A DNA stretch of 64,000 bases from assembly GCA_012960225.1 (NCBI GenBank), contig DUBS01000004.1, forward strand, positions 26,642-90,641, read 5' to 3'. Source of the stretch: Gemmatimonadota bacterium (GTDB taxonomy: Bacteria; Gemmatimonadota; Gemmatimonadetes; Longimicrobiales; Gaopeijiaceae). Under the pieces are notes generated by a model that saw nothing but the letters and a program-made list of their open reading frames with translations, searched no databases and was not told the DNA's origin. The position numbers and the translations under genes were made by a program. Positions 48,830 to 58,174 of the stretch are shown here, in pieces. Position 1 is the first letter of the stretch. Each line of letters starts with the position of its first letter.

Positions 48830-49641
48830 CAGAGGATCCTCCAGTCTGCCCAGATTCCCATCGCACACAACCGGACATAGATATCTGTAAATGACACCCA
48901 AATCAGGCTACACCACGCCCAAATCATGTGGCGGCCATTGCACCACGAAACGCACTCGTATGCAGCCCTCTGAACTGGTCTCCCTGCTAGCTTATCGATC
49001 CCTCCGCCGATCAGATGCCTCAGTGAATGGCACCCGAACGTATAGCCACTAAGGAGAACTACGTTTGCTGTCAAAACGATCGTTCCTAGGCTAAGCCCAA
49101 GTTTCTCTGAACCGGATTCAGTTTGAAACCACAGAGCTTTCCAGGCATCGTGAGACAAGAACACGAGCAGTAGCAGAGCAAAGGGCAATGTGTATCGATG
49201 GGCATTCTGCAGAATTAATGGGAAGTTCCTCTCACCCATGTAAGCTTCACGAGGCGTGCCTACGGAGCAGGACGATGGGCCGGGCCAGTAAGCCTTATAG
49301 TAAGCTCCACGGTAATAATAGCAGGTAAGACGGAAGCTCACGGGCGCCCACAGGATCACGAACGCTGGAGAAAATACCGGGAGAAAGGAAGGCCACCATC
49401 CAGGCTCTAGCGTACCGGTAAACGAGTGTGCTTCTGGATCTCCCCAGATCAGCGGTGAGTAGAAAGGCGAAAGCAGATTCCCCGAATAATAGTTGTTCCC
49501 CTGGAACGCAGCCCATGTGGAGTAGATGACAAAAGAGGTGAAGACAACAAAAACCACGACGGGCTGAAGCCACCACGCGTCAGTGCGCATGGTTTCACCA
49601 AAGGTTCTCCGAACTGGGAGGGCCGTGACTTTAGACGGCAT
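48829..49641 (-). CDS. Succinate dehydrogenase membrane anchor, single large Cys/His-rich subunit
   Basis: 270 residues with about five membrane helices (near 24-46, 86-105, 151-171, 184-204 and 239-260). It is the only anchor gene in the locus, in the order anchor-flavoprotein-iron-sulfur. Conserved-looking Cys and His are many: C107 (FRLTCYYYRGAYYKAYWPG), C125, H148, H164, C204-H205 (GYTFGCHSLRHL), H209, C230, C234 and H238 (CVSWCNGRH). This resembles the mycobacterial Sdh1 anchor (Rv0249c type), for which a membrane-embedded Rieske-type cluster has been described; that comparison is from memory and the ligands here are an inference. It differs from two-subunit SdhC/SdhD haem b anchors. Confidence 0.85.
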   Translation of the reverse strand: MPSKVTALPVRRTFGETMRTDAWWLQPVVVFVVFTSFVIYSTWAAFQGNNYYSGNLLSPFYSPLIWGDPEAHSFTGTLEPGWWPSFLPVFSPAFVILWAPVSFRLTCYYYRGAYYKAYWPGPSSCSVGTPREAYMGERNFPLILQNAHRYTLPFALLLLVFLSHDAWKALWFQTESGSEKLGLSLGTIVLTANVVLLSGYTFGCHSLRHLIGGGIDKLAGRPVQRAAYECVSWCNGRHMIWAWCSLIWVSFTDIYVRLCAMGIWADWRIL

Positions 49642-49880
49642 AGATCACCTTTCGATAATGTGGAGTCACCGGTGATAAGAAGGATCGGTATTGGATAACT
49701 CGGAGGTATTACAGACGTAGCGTATACAAACTATCAGAAGCGCAGGTACGACACCGTAATATGGCGAGTAGCCAGGCAGGAGGAAGCCTTCGTTCAAGTG
49801 CCGTTACCAGTTCTTAAGTAAGTCGGCTCAAGAATGGTCACCAAGTCCAAACCTGTGCGCAGCACCAGCTGCACAATCTA

Positions 49881-51953
49881 TCAGGACCTCTCTGCCGCTC
49901 GCTCAGCCCTTACCTTTTCAATGACTTCGTGCGGTGCATGCTCATAGCCAGCAAAGTTACGAGTATGATGGGCGCGACCTTGGGTGATCGACCTCAGTGT
50001 CGCCGCGTACTTATATAGCTCTGATTCTGGAACCATTGCCTTCACCGTGGTGCGACCACTGGAGGGGTCCATACCCTGCACCTTTCCCCTCCTTGAGGTC
50101 AAATCACCCATGATGTCTCCAACATATTCGTCCGGAGTAGTTACTAATACTTCGATGATTGGCTCCAGTAAGACCGGCCCACATTTTTCGGCCACGTTTC
50201 TGAAAGCCGACGAACCAGCAAGTTTGAACGCGATATCAGACGAATCGACGGCATGGTAAGAACCGTCGTAGCATTCAGCTGCAAAGTCGACCAAAGGATA
50301 GTTTGCTATCACTCCATTTACAGATGCTTCCCTTATCCCACGGTCTACAGATGGCACATATTTTGTCGGGATAACCCCACCTTTGATCGAGTTAACAAAC
50401 TCGTAGCCCGCACCCCGGGGCCTCGGTGACATTCGTATTTTACAGTCGCCGTACTGACCACGACCACCTGACTGCTTCTTGTGCCGCCCCTGTCCTTCAG
50501 CCTGTCTTGTGATCGTTTCTCGGTAAGCGATTCTTGGTTGTCCAGTTTCAACCTTGACCCCGTACTTTCTCTCCATGCGCTCGAACTGAACGTCGAGATG
50601 CAGTTCACCTACACCTCTGGCTATAGTCTGGTGAAGCTCTCCATTAAACGCAGCAGAAAACGTTGGGTCCTCCTCATGTAGCTTAGGCAGAACCTCTCCG
50701 AGTTTGTCCTCGTCGTTCCGACTAACTCCCTTAATAGCTAGAGCAATGTCCGCACTCGGGAATTCGATCTTATCTAAAGACAGTTTTTTTCCTTTGTTGT
50801 TGAGCGTGTCATTGGTATGCGTGTGCTTGAGCTTGGCCACGACCCCAATGTCTCCAGCATGAAGTACGGAAACTTCATGCCGCTCCTTACCCATAGGGAT
50901 ACTCAAGTGGTTGAGCTTCTCTGCTCGGCCATCCGATGCATTCACAACTTCTTCCCCGCTAGCGACCTTACCCGAGAAGATTCGGAAGTATGACAACTCC
51001 CCAATATGTGGCTCAGCCATAGTCTTGAAGACGAGTGCGGCGAGTGGCCCTTCGTCTTCAGCCATAAGCTCCTGGTCACCAACAATTTCAGTTCCTGATT
51101 CCGCCGGGTTAGGACACAACTCTACGAGCTTACTGAGGAGTGCCCTGATTCCGTAGGTAAGCGGGGCAGCACCACAGAAAACTGGGGAGATTTCGTTACG
51201 TGCCATTCCACGAGCCATCGCATCAATCGCTTCTTCGCGGGAGATCTTTTCGCCTTCCAAGTACTTCTCTAAAAGATCCTCATCCGTTGTGGCCAATGTC
51301 TCTTGGAGTTCGGTTTCCCACTGGGCTTCTTTATTCTTTAAATCCTCTGGGATGTCAGTTTCGTCATATTCCCCCTTGGTCGTCCCCTTCTTGTAGATAT
51401 GAGCCTTTTCACTGAAGAGGTTGATGATCCCTTCAAAAGCGGGACCTTCTCCAATCGGGATCTCTACAGGGAGTGCACTCTCACTAAGCTTCTTGATTTG
51501 CTGAAACACACCATCAAAGTCAGCGTGCTCTTTGTTCATCATTGAAACAAAAAAGATCCGGGGAATTCCCCGGGCCTCGCAGTACTCCCAAACGCGTTCA
51601 GTGCCAACCTCGATGCCCGAGGTGGCACTGACGACAATGATGGCGGCATCTGCTACTCGTACCGCTGAAAGAGCTTCACCGGTGAAGTCCAAGTATCCTG
51701 GTGTATCCAGAAGATTGACCTTCACACCAGTATGCTCAGCATAGGCCGGGGTCATCTGGATTGAAATTTCATGGGCATGCTCTTCGGGAGTGTGCATCGT
51801 AAGCGCGGTCCCGTTATCGACATCGCCGTGACGATTCGAAGTGCCTGACACAAAGCAGAGCGCTTCTATCAAGCTTGTCTTTCCTGAGCCGCCATGCCCG
51901 AGAACCGCGACATTCCGTATCCGGTCTGTGGTATATTCCTTGCCCGATGCCAT
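49881..51953 (-). CDS. Elongation factor G-like GTPase (EF-G paralogue with altered G motifs)
   Basis: 690 residues, with all EF-G domains: G domain to about 270, domain II near 290-375 (AALVFKTMAEPHIGELSYFR), domains III-V and the C-terminal MVPESELYKYAATLRSITQGRA. G1 is normal (GHGGSGKTS, 19-27). However, G3 reads DTPGY (83-87) where EF-G has DTPGH with the catalytic His, switch I reads HEIS in place of RGIT, and the G4 position, normally NKMD, reads SMMN (137-140). DTPGY is known in EF-G-like subfamilies; the Asn in place of the G4 Asp is more unusual. The ATG has GGAGG seven bases ahead. Its role in translation is uncertain and the canonical fusA must be elsewhere. Confidence 0.88.
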   Translation of the reverse strand: MASGKEYTTDRIRNVAVLGHGGSGKTSLIEALCFVSGTSNRHGDVDNGTALTMHTPEEHAHEISIQMTPAYAEHTGVKVNLLDTPGYLDFTGEALSAVRVADAAIIVVSATSGIEVGTERVWEYCEARGIPRIFFVSMMNKEHADFDGVFQQIKKLSESALPVEIPIGEGPAFEGIINLFSEKAHIYKKGTTKGEYDETDIPEDLKNKEAQWETELQETLATTDEDLLEKYLEGEKISREEAIDAMARGMARNEISPVFCGAAPLTYGIRALLSKLVELCPNPAESGTEIVGDQELMAEDEGPLAALVFKTMAEPHIGELSYFRIFSGKVASGEEVVNASDGRAEKLNHLSIPMGKERHEVSVLHAGDIGVVAKLKHTHTNDTLNNKGKKLSLDKIEFPSADIALAIKGVSRNDEDKLGEVLPKLHEEDPTFSAAFNGELHQTIARGVGELHLDVQFERMERKYGVKVETGQPRIAYRETITRQAEGQGRHKKQSGGRGQYGDCKIRMSPRPRGAGYEFVNSIKGGVIPTKYVPSVDRGIREASVNGVIANYPLVDFAAECYDGSYHAVDSSDIAFKLAGSSAFRNVAEKCGPVLLEPIIEVLVTTPDEYVGDIMGDLTSRRGKVQGMDPSSGRTTVKAMVPESELYKYAATLRSITQGRAHHTRNFAGYEHAPHEVIEKVRAERAAERS

Positions 51954-52375
51954 TCAGAGTCCTCCGGGATCTCGATTATTTAGGGACATCTTCTAACCCG
52001 ACGAACTCGGGTAGTGGTGAGTCCTTATTTTGTCGCAGGAGGCACTCCTAGGGGGCCACCTCAGCTTTATGGAGACACGGATTGTAGAAAGGCCTGAGGG
52101 GGCGGGCAAGGCACCGCGGAATGTTCGATGTTACTTCTTTAAGGAGGATTCCTTGCCCCTAATATGCAGGCTTAAACAGAGGGCGTCCCCCGGAAAGACA
52201 TCGCTCCCTTGTAGTGTGTGGGTATGCTGCACTCTCCCGAGAGTGAATAACCCTGCTAGAAAACCATGCCATCTATTCACCACCTCGAAGACTGCGGCAT
52301 ACCCACGCACACAATAGCTACGTCAGCAATTAAAGAAGATCGCTTTGCTTTCAGCATGTTACATGGGAGCGACTA
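51954..52375 (-). other. Hairpin-rich 422-base spacer, candidate structured leader or RNA
   Basis: There is no gene here. Several inverted repeats are packed together. AGGAG/CTCCT lies at 52037-52041 and 52045-52049. CCTCAG/CTGAGG lies at 52059-52064 and 52094-52099. GGGCAAGG/CCTTGCCC lies at 52104-52111 and 52151-52158. A long stem of about 17 pairs joins 52214-52230 to 52294-52312 (GTGTGTGGGTATGC with GCATACCCAC and beyond), and encloses CACTCTC/GAGAGTG (52230-52245) and GTGAATA/TATTCAC (52242-52248 and 52273-52279). Read on the minus strand it follows the S46 peptidase stop and leads into the EF-G-like gene. It matches no RNA family I can recall (tmRNA, RNase P, SRP and 6S motifs are absent). 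Confidence 0.45.
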
Positions 52376-54646
52376 TCAACGACCTACCTGGTCCGCTTCT
52401 TCCTCGGTCTCGAAGAGACGTCCCGTGGTGAGTTCAAGCACGAGCCGATCAAGGTCATAAATCTCATCGAGAGCCTCTAGGATAGCCCGTACATCAACGC
52501 TCACTGACCGATTCTTTTCCGGCAAATATATGTAATCTCCTGGGAGACTTTCAATATTTCCATCAAACACCAGACCGACCACCTCAAGGTCACGATCAAG
52601 AACCGGAGAGCCTGAGTTACCACCGATAATATCGGCTGTGGATACAAAATTTACCGGAGTAGAAAGATCAAGAGAGCTGGGTGGATTCATCCACCGCTCC
52701 GGTAACGCCCAGTCCTCTTTTCCGCTATGGGAATAGTGACGGTCATAAAGTCCAAATAGGGTAGTGAACACTGGTGCAATTGTACCGTTGTACTCGTAGC
52801 CACTAACGGATCCGTCTGCGATACGCAAAGAGAACGTTGCATCAGGTGGCACTTCAGTTCCATAGATCTCAAAGCGGGCCCGCCCTAGTTCCGAAGCGAT
52901 CGCTTCTTCCTCAGGTGCGACTTCGGCAAAAAGGCTATTCAGTTCCAAGAAAGCGGGAAGAAAGGCTATGACTGCTTGGACCGCAGGATCCTGAGGACTG
53001 ATACTGCCAGACTCAAGAGCGACTACGGCATCAGCAGAATCACTGAGCATGCTATTCGAAACCACCTGTTCCGCGACCGCCTCAGGGGTGCGTCCAGCAA
53101 GCAGGCTCCTCACAGCCGTATGATCAGCACCGAGATGTTCAACCAAGTCCCTAAATCGGTCGGCCATTAACACTACATCTAGTTCCGCGGGGACTTGGGG
53201 GGTCCCTCGAACATTATCGATCATCGACTCGAGATCTTCAGCCGGCGCACCGCCCTGTTGCATCGAAATGACCTGGAGCCCAAAAAAGCCCCTAATGAGA
53301 GTCGATGAGTCGAGAATCGGATTCCCAAAAACCGAGAACGCAGCAACCACGTCAGTGCGACTCCGCTTCAAATCTTGGAGTTCTGCCATGCGATCAACTA
53401 ACCCACCATAAAGATCTTGCAAGGCGGGGGCAGTATTGATTGCCTCTTGGAAATCGGCCTCAGTGTCAGCTCGCTTCGCGAGGATCACTGGGTCATGAAG
53501 CCCTTGGAGTTGCCCCTCATATGCCTTCTCAGTGTTACTCAGGCTAAAGTACTGGTTCCGCAAATCATACTGCTCAGCAATCTCAGGATTTTCTTCTATA
53601 TAAACTTCCAGAACTGCCATACGCTTCCTAATCGTTTCAAGTAGGAACCGATCACTCACGTCACGACGGTATTCGAGCTCTGCAACTGTCTGTAGCCTGC
53701 TGGTTGATCCAGGATTTCCCACAATGAAAATAGGATCTCCCTCAGACAGTCCGTCACGGTCAAACGGGAAGTAAGTATCACTTGAGAGTGGGGAACCAGT
53801 TTCATCGTACAGACGGAAAAAGGAGAAATCCATGTTGTATCGTGGATAGGTAAAGTTGTCTGGATCACCGCCGAAAAATCCGATCTGCAGTTCAGGTGCC
53901 ATTACGAGCTTGGCATTCGTGTACCGCCGAAATACATAGGCGGATGTTCTCCCTCCGTTGTATAGGGAGATCATTTCTATTTCGTAGCCCGAGTCCTCAC
54001 CTCCACGCTGCTCTACAATTCTAGCTTTGATCTCATCCAGAAGATCTACTCGGGCTCCAGCACGTTCATCCTGAGGAACCAGGTCAAGCTGAGCGTTGAC
54101 TTCATCAGTGACGTCTAGAATCTCAACCAGCTGATCTGCCTCGAACTCTTCGACTGTCCTTTCATCTTCGAGATTTTCCGCTACAAAACCTTGATCCAAT
54201 AAAGCTTCACCATCCCCTGAGACCTGGGAGATAAACTCCCGAGCGCAGTGGTGGTTGGTCATGACCAAACCATTCGGAGACACAAAGGATGCTGAACAAC
54301 TCGGGATACGAAGTGCTCCTAGTCGGGCTCGCTCGAACCACTCTGGGTCCGGCCGGAAGCCATATGTCTCAGTGATATAATCGACAGGAGGAAATTCAAA
54401 GGTCCACATCTTACCCTGGTCGAACTCTCCTGCTTGAACCGTATCAAGATTAGTCCTATCCGCCTGGTTTTGTGAGGCCGACTCATCAGGCATAGGGACC
54501 TGGATTACTTCCAGAGAATTCTGAGATACTTCCGGGACCGGTGGCGGTGGGCCGACCTGTGCACCAGCACAGCCCGTGAACAATAGTAGCGTTATTGCCG
54601 AACGACACTTCTGCGAACAGGTGCGAAACTGCCATCTCGAAACCAT
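52376..54646 (-). CDS. S46-family dipeptidyl-peptidase lipoprotein (DPP7-like)
   Basis: 756 residues from the ATG at 54646, chosen over a GTG six bases upstream because a GAGG lies five bases ahead. The signal ends in a lipobox (ITLLLFTGCAG), so the enzyme is probably lipid-anchored, unlike the soluble Porphyromonas enzymes. The catalytic His motif SPNGLVMTNHHC is near 123-134 and the nucleophile is in GGNSGSP (Ser near 678). Eighteen residues later the sequence is FDGN; a Gly there matches DPP7, which prefers hydrophobic P1 residues, whereas DPP11 has Arg. It removes dipeptides from peptide N-termini in the periplasm. Domain size is typical (about 700-760). Confidence 0.93.
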   Translation of the reverse strand: MVSRWQFRTCSQKCRSAITLLLFTGCAGAQVGPPPPVPEVSQNSLEVIQVPMPDESASQNQADRTNLDTVQAGEFDQGKMWTFEFPPVDYITETYGFRPDPEWFERARLGALRIPSCSASFVSPNGLVMTNHHCAREFISQVSGDGEALLDQGFVAENLEDERTVEEFEADQLVEILDVTDEVNAQLDLVPQDERAGARVDLLDEIKARIVEQRGGEDSGYEIEMISLYNGGRTSAYVFRRYTNAKLVMAPELQIGFFGGDPDNFTYPRYNMDFSFFRLYDETGSPLSSDTYFPFDRDGLSEGDPIFIVGNPGSTSRLQTVAELEYRRDVSDRFLLETIRKRMAVLEVYIEENPEIAEQYDLRNQYFSLSNTEKAYEGQLQGLHDPVILAKRADTEADFQEAINTAPALQDLYGGLVDRMAELQDLKRSRTDVVAAFSVFGNPILDSSTLIRGFFGLQVISMQQGGAPAEDLESMIDNVRGTPQVPAELDVVLMADRFRDLVEHLGADHTAVRSLLAGRTPEAVAEQVVSNSMLSDSADAVVALESGSISPQDPAVQAVIAFLPAFLELNSLFAEVAPEEEAIASELGRARFEIYGTEVPPDATFSLRIADGSVSGYEYNGTIAPVFTTLFGLYDRHYSHSGKEDWALPERWMNPPSSLDLSTPVNFVSTADIIGGNSGSPVLDRDLEVVGLVFDGNIESLPGDYIYLPEKNRSVSVDVRAILEALDEIYDLDRLVLELTTGRLFETEEEADQVGR

Positions 54647-54797
54647 GAGCACCTCTTTGGGTCAGATCAACGCTGAATCTATGCGCTCAGCGAATCGCGT
54701 AATCAGTAACCTCGCAAGCCACTCCAAGGCGAACAACTGATTAAGGAACTAGAACAGAGTAATGATCTCAGACAAACCGGTGGCTCGGATTTGGGAC

Positions 54798-55628
54798 CTA
54801 GTTAGTCCGATGGTGCCTGGATACCCGATCCAGGAGTTTCAACTCTTCAGGAGTCAGTGAGGACATTCCTTTCGCAGAAATCTTATCGAGAACCTCATCA
54901 ACTCTGTCAAAGAGTACTGGATCATCTGCATGTTGCTTACCCGCAACATTATCAGCTGAGTAACCGACGTGGCTGTCAGTACGAACAATCGCAAGACGAC
55001 CACTCCTGGAAGTCTTTTTCTTAAGCCAACCCAGGTACCGATTTAACCGCCAATCAGCCCTCAGATAGATAAAGCCTGCGGCTAGACCCCCAAGATGTGC
55101 GAAATGGGCAACGCCATCATTGCTGTCCCCGAAAGCACTCAAGGCAGCTATGACAACGATCAAGCTCACAAGGTACTTGGCCTTCACTGGGAAGATCCCC
55201 CAGATGTATATCGGCACGTTCGGCCAGTTCATCGCGAAGGCTAGCATCAGGCCATACATCGCAGCTGACGCTCCAACCACTACAGCCGGCAGGAAAAAGT
55301 AACTGAGTGCTACCCCTCCAAGACCACAGCAGAAATAAAACTTCAGGAACTCATTTTCGCCCCAGCGACCCTCAAGTGGGGGGCCGAAAAAAAACAGCAC
55401 CAGCATGTTGAAGAATAAGTGCCACCAACCACCATGCAGAAACATGTAGGTGACCACACCCCACGGCCTGAAAAAAATCTGCGTGGGCTGGAACGCGAAC
55501 CAGTCGAACATGAAATCTCGTCCGACCAGCAGGGTCAGAAAGAAGGCCACCACATTCGCGATTATCAGGTTCTTCACCATAGGGGTGATCATGTACCTGA
55601 AACCAAAGCTAGTGGTTGAGTAAGCCAT
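54798..55628 (-). CDS. Rhomboid-family intramembrane serine protease
   Basis: 276 residues with six membrane helices. Signature residues are present: HGGWWHLFFNM (H65, H70, N74), the nucleophile Ser121 in GASAAMYG and the catalytic His178 in AHFAHLGGLAAG. The Ser motif is GASAA rather than the commoner GxSGx. A cytoplasmic tail from about 200 is polar and ends in LTPEELKLLDRVSRHHRTN, a short helical motif common in relatives. It cleaves membrane proteins inside the bilayer; the substrate is unknown. It follows ddl on the same strand after about 100 bases. Confidence 0.92.
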   Translation of the reverse strand: MAYSTTSFGFRYMITPMVKNLIIANVVAFFLTLLVGRDFMFDWFAFQPTQIFFRPWGVVTYMFLHGGWWHLFFNMLVLFFFGPPLEGRWGENEFLKFYFCCGLGGVALSYFFLPAVVVGASAAMYGLMLAFAMNWPNVPIYIWGIFPVKAKYLVSLIVVIAALSAFGDSNDGVAHFAHLGGLAAGFIYLRADWRLNRYLGWLKKKTSRSGRLAIVRTDSHVGYSADNVAGKQHADDPVLFDRVDEVLDKISAKGMSSLTPEELKLLDRVSRHHRTN

Positions 55629-55726
55629 TCTCTCTGTTATTAATCTTACTTACTACTAGGGGAATCTATCCAACCCTAACCCTGTAGGCATGTTCCGAAA
55701 TCACCACCTCCCTAATTCACAACGCC

Positions 55727-56749
55727 TCAAGAACAATCAGAATCCTTCTGTTTTCTCACTTCCGCGAGTTTCGCAATCCGGTCACACAACTCGGGGAAAG
55801 CCACCCCTGCGGCGGCAGCGGCCTTAGGAAGTAAGCTATTGGCGGTCATTCCGGGCAAAGCGTTCGCCTCCAAGCACCAGGGCTCTCCTTGGCTATCGAT
55901 AATGAAGTCTACCCTCGAATAGTCACGAAGCCTAAGTGCTTTATGAGCTGATAACGCAAGAGTTCCTAGCCTGGAAGCAAGGTCCGAGGGAATGTCAGCT
56001 GGAAATATTTCTTGAGCCATTCCGGGCTGGTATTTGCACTCGTAGTCGAAAATTTCATGCTCAGGGACAACCTCTCCGACTGGGAGTGTTTCTTCTCCCA
56101 AAATCCCTACCGTGATCTCTCTCCCCGCATGATACCTCTCAAACAGTATCAGATCATTCCATCCACGAGTTTCATCGATCGCAGATCCGAGTTCTTCGAG
56201 ATCATGAGCGAGGATCAATCGAAGTGATGAGCCTCCAGACGCTGCCTTAACGATCACAGGCAAGCCTAATGTGTCGGCGACTTCTGCAGCTGAGCATTCT
56301 CCACACAGCCAGTCCGGCGTCGGAACACCTGCTTGACATAAGAGTCGCTTGCTAACCTCCTTGTCCATTGCTAGTGAACAGCCAAGTCTGTTACTACCGG
56401 TGTACGCGACGCCAGCAACATCGAGAAGGGCCTGGACGGTGCCGTCCTCTCCTGATCCTCCATGAAGTGCAAGAAAAAAGACGTCAATTTCTCTGAGTTC
56501 AGGATTACCACTGAGCATCACCGTCTGCACCTCGTCTAGCGATGCCAGTTCTCCGACTAGTGGAGGTAATGCGCCCACCCCCACTTTAAGTAAGAGAGTC
56601 TCTTCGGCCTCATCTAAAGATCCTCTCACTGTGTCCACTGCGACGACTTTATGACCCAGCTTACGAAGAGCGCTTGCAACCTGGACCCCAGATGACAGCG
56701 ACACTTCCCGCTCATCAGAAACCCCTCCCATCAGGACTGCTATTCTCAT
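55727..56749 (-). CDS. ddl: D-alanine--D-alanine ligase
   Basis: 340 residues, ATP-grasp fold. It makes the D-Ala-D-Ala end of peptidoglycan stem peptides. Seen: RIAVLMGGVSDEREVSLSSG at the N-terminus, LALHGGSGEDGTVQALLDV near 93-111, GVAYTGSNRLGCSLAMDKEVSK near 113-134, VKAASGGSSLRL near 167, FERYHAGREITVGIL near 200-214 and the metal-binding CLEANALPGMTANSLLPKAA near 292-311. The ATG overlaps the CBS-like gene stop by four bases. The Tyr of the YTGS motif marks a D-Ala rather than a D-Lac enzyme. Confidence 0.95.
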   Translation of the reverse strand: MRIAVLMGGVSDEREVSLSSGVQVASALRKLGHKVVAVDTVRGSLDEAEETLLLKVGVGALPPLVGELASLDEVQTVMLSGNPELREIDVFFLALHGGSGEDGTVQALLDVAGVAYTGSNRLGCSLAMDKEVSKRLLCQAGVPTPDWLCGECSAAEVADTLGLPVIVKAASGGSSLRLILAHDLEELGSAIDETRGWNDLILFERYHAGREITVGILGEETLPVGEVVPEHEIFDYECKYQPGMAQEIFPADIPSDLASRLGTLALSAHKALRLRDYSRVDFIIDSQGEPWCLEANALPGMTANSLLPKAAAAAGVAFPELCDRIAKLAEVRKQKDSDCS

Positions 56750-58131
56750 GCGGTTAACGCTCTCACGACGTCATAACGTGTGACGATACCCACAAGCTGG
56801 CCGTTTGTACTCACCAGACAGGCCGCATTGCCCCGCGTAAGAAGAGCCCTTACTTCCTCAGAGTCGACATGATCAGCGATGACTGGGAATGGAGGGGCCA
56901 TCACACTATCGACAGGCCTGTCGAGCAGCGCAGTATCCACTAGTACTTGGCTCATCAGACTTGTTTCTGTGACCGACCCTACACAAGAGCCATCGGAGAC
57001 AACCGGAAGTTGGCCGATGTCATGCGCAGTAATCGTTGACAAAGCAATCCGTATCGATGTTCCCGGCTCTACCGTGATTAGCTCTGGCGCATCAGAACGT
57101 TTCTTGTCGATAAGGTCACGGGCTGTTGTATGCCTGGATCTCTCAAGGAAGCCATTCTCACGCATCCATTCGTCATCATAGACCTTGCTCAGGTACCGTT
57201 CACCCCAGTCACAAACTAGCGAAACGACGAAAGCATCTGGATCATCAATTTGCTTAGCTAACTCGATGGCTCCGTGAACCATGAGACCTGCTGAGCCACC
57301 TGCAAATAACCCCTCCTCGCGTGTCATTCGCCTTGCCATCGCAAACGCTGCTTGGTCCGAGAGAACTCGATAGTCGTCAACGACATCAAGATCCAGTGTT
57401 CCAGGAATCTTGTCATTACCAATGCCTTCAACTTTGTAAGGAGTGCCCTCTCCTACTTCCCCGGTATTGAAGAACGGAGCAGTTATAGAACCCTCAGGAT
57501 CAATACCGACTACGCGGACAGCCGGGTTCTTTTCCTTTAGGTAACGTCCAACACCTGTGATGGTGCCCCCTGTCCCGGCAGAAGCTACGAAATGGGTAAT
57601 CCGCCCCGCACTCTGTTCCCAAATCTCCGGCCCTGTTGTCTCATAATGGATCTGCGGATTTGCCTCGTTGTAAAACTGATCTGCCATCACAGCACCCGGA
57701 GTCGCAGCTGTGATAGCACGCGCTTTCTGGAGATAGTGATCAGGATGATCAGGAGGCACTGCCGTAGGCGTGATGACCACCTCCGCCCCAAAGGCACGCA
57801 AGAGCTTGACCTTTTCACTGCTCATCTTATCTGGCATCGTGCAGATGCAACGATATCCCTTGAGCGAAGCCGCCATCGCTAGAGCGAGCCCAGTGTTACC
57901 TCCAGTAGCTTCGACGACCGTCCCACCCGCCTTGAGAGTCCCCTCCCTCTCAGCTGCCTCAATCATTGCAAGACCAATACGGTCTTTGATCGAGCCCCCC
58001 GGGCCCATGAACTCCAGTTTCACATAGACCGGCGTGCGAGCACCATCAACAACTGAGCTTAACCGTAGCATAGGTGTCCATCCGATCAGATCTAGTACAC
58101 TGTCGTATGGCTCCCTGTGGCGTTCAGACAT
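56746..58131 (-). CDS. Cystathionine beta-synthase with C-terminal CBS pair
   Basis: 461 residues from the ATG at 58131; a TTG at 58140 would add three. The N-terminal PLP domain (about 10-330) belongs to the cysteine synthase/CBS group: the PLP lysine is in GGSIKDRIGLAMIE near 46-59, with EATGGNTGLALAMAASL near 74 and the phosphate-binding SAGTGGTITGVGRYL near 185. Two CBS domains follow (about 340-460), with IGQLPVVSDGSCVGSVTE and LVGIVTRYDVVRAL. These CBS domains indicate a homocysteine-plus-serine enzyme rather than plain cysteine synthase. It is coupled to ddl by a four-base overlap. Confidence 0.88.
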   Translation of the reverse strand: MSERHREPYDSVLDLIGWTPMLRLSSVVDGARTPVYVKLEFMGPGGSIKDRIGLAMIEAAEREGTLKAGGTVVEATGGNTGLALAMAASLKGYRCICTMPDKMSSEKVKLLRAFGAEVVITPTAVPPDHPDHYLQKARAITAATPGAVMADQFYNEANPQIHYETTGPEIWEQSAGRITHFVASAGTGGTITGVGRYLKEKNPAVRVVGIDPEGSITAPFFNTGEVGEGTPYKVEGIGNDKIPGTLDLDVVDDYRVLSDQAAFAMARRMTREEGLFAGGSAGLMVHGAIELAKQIDDPDAFVVSLVCDWGERYLSKVYDDEWMRENGFLERSRHTTARDLIDKKRSDAPELITVEPGTSIRIALSTITAHDIGQLPVVSDGSCVGSVTETSLMSQVLVDTALLDRPVDSVMAPPFPVIADHVDSEEVRALLTRGNAACLVSTNGQLVGIVTRYDVVRALTA

Positions 58132-58174
58132 TGGAGACAAGGCTTTCGTAACCCCTATAAAATTGGATATGACA

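Noticed and set aside
49642..49880. A possible tRNA or small gene in the 239-base gap between the sdh anchor start and the EF-G-like stop
   Set aside because: No cloverleaf, T-loop consensus or open frame with a ribosome site could be assembled; it most likely carries the sdh promoter.
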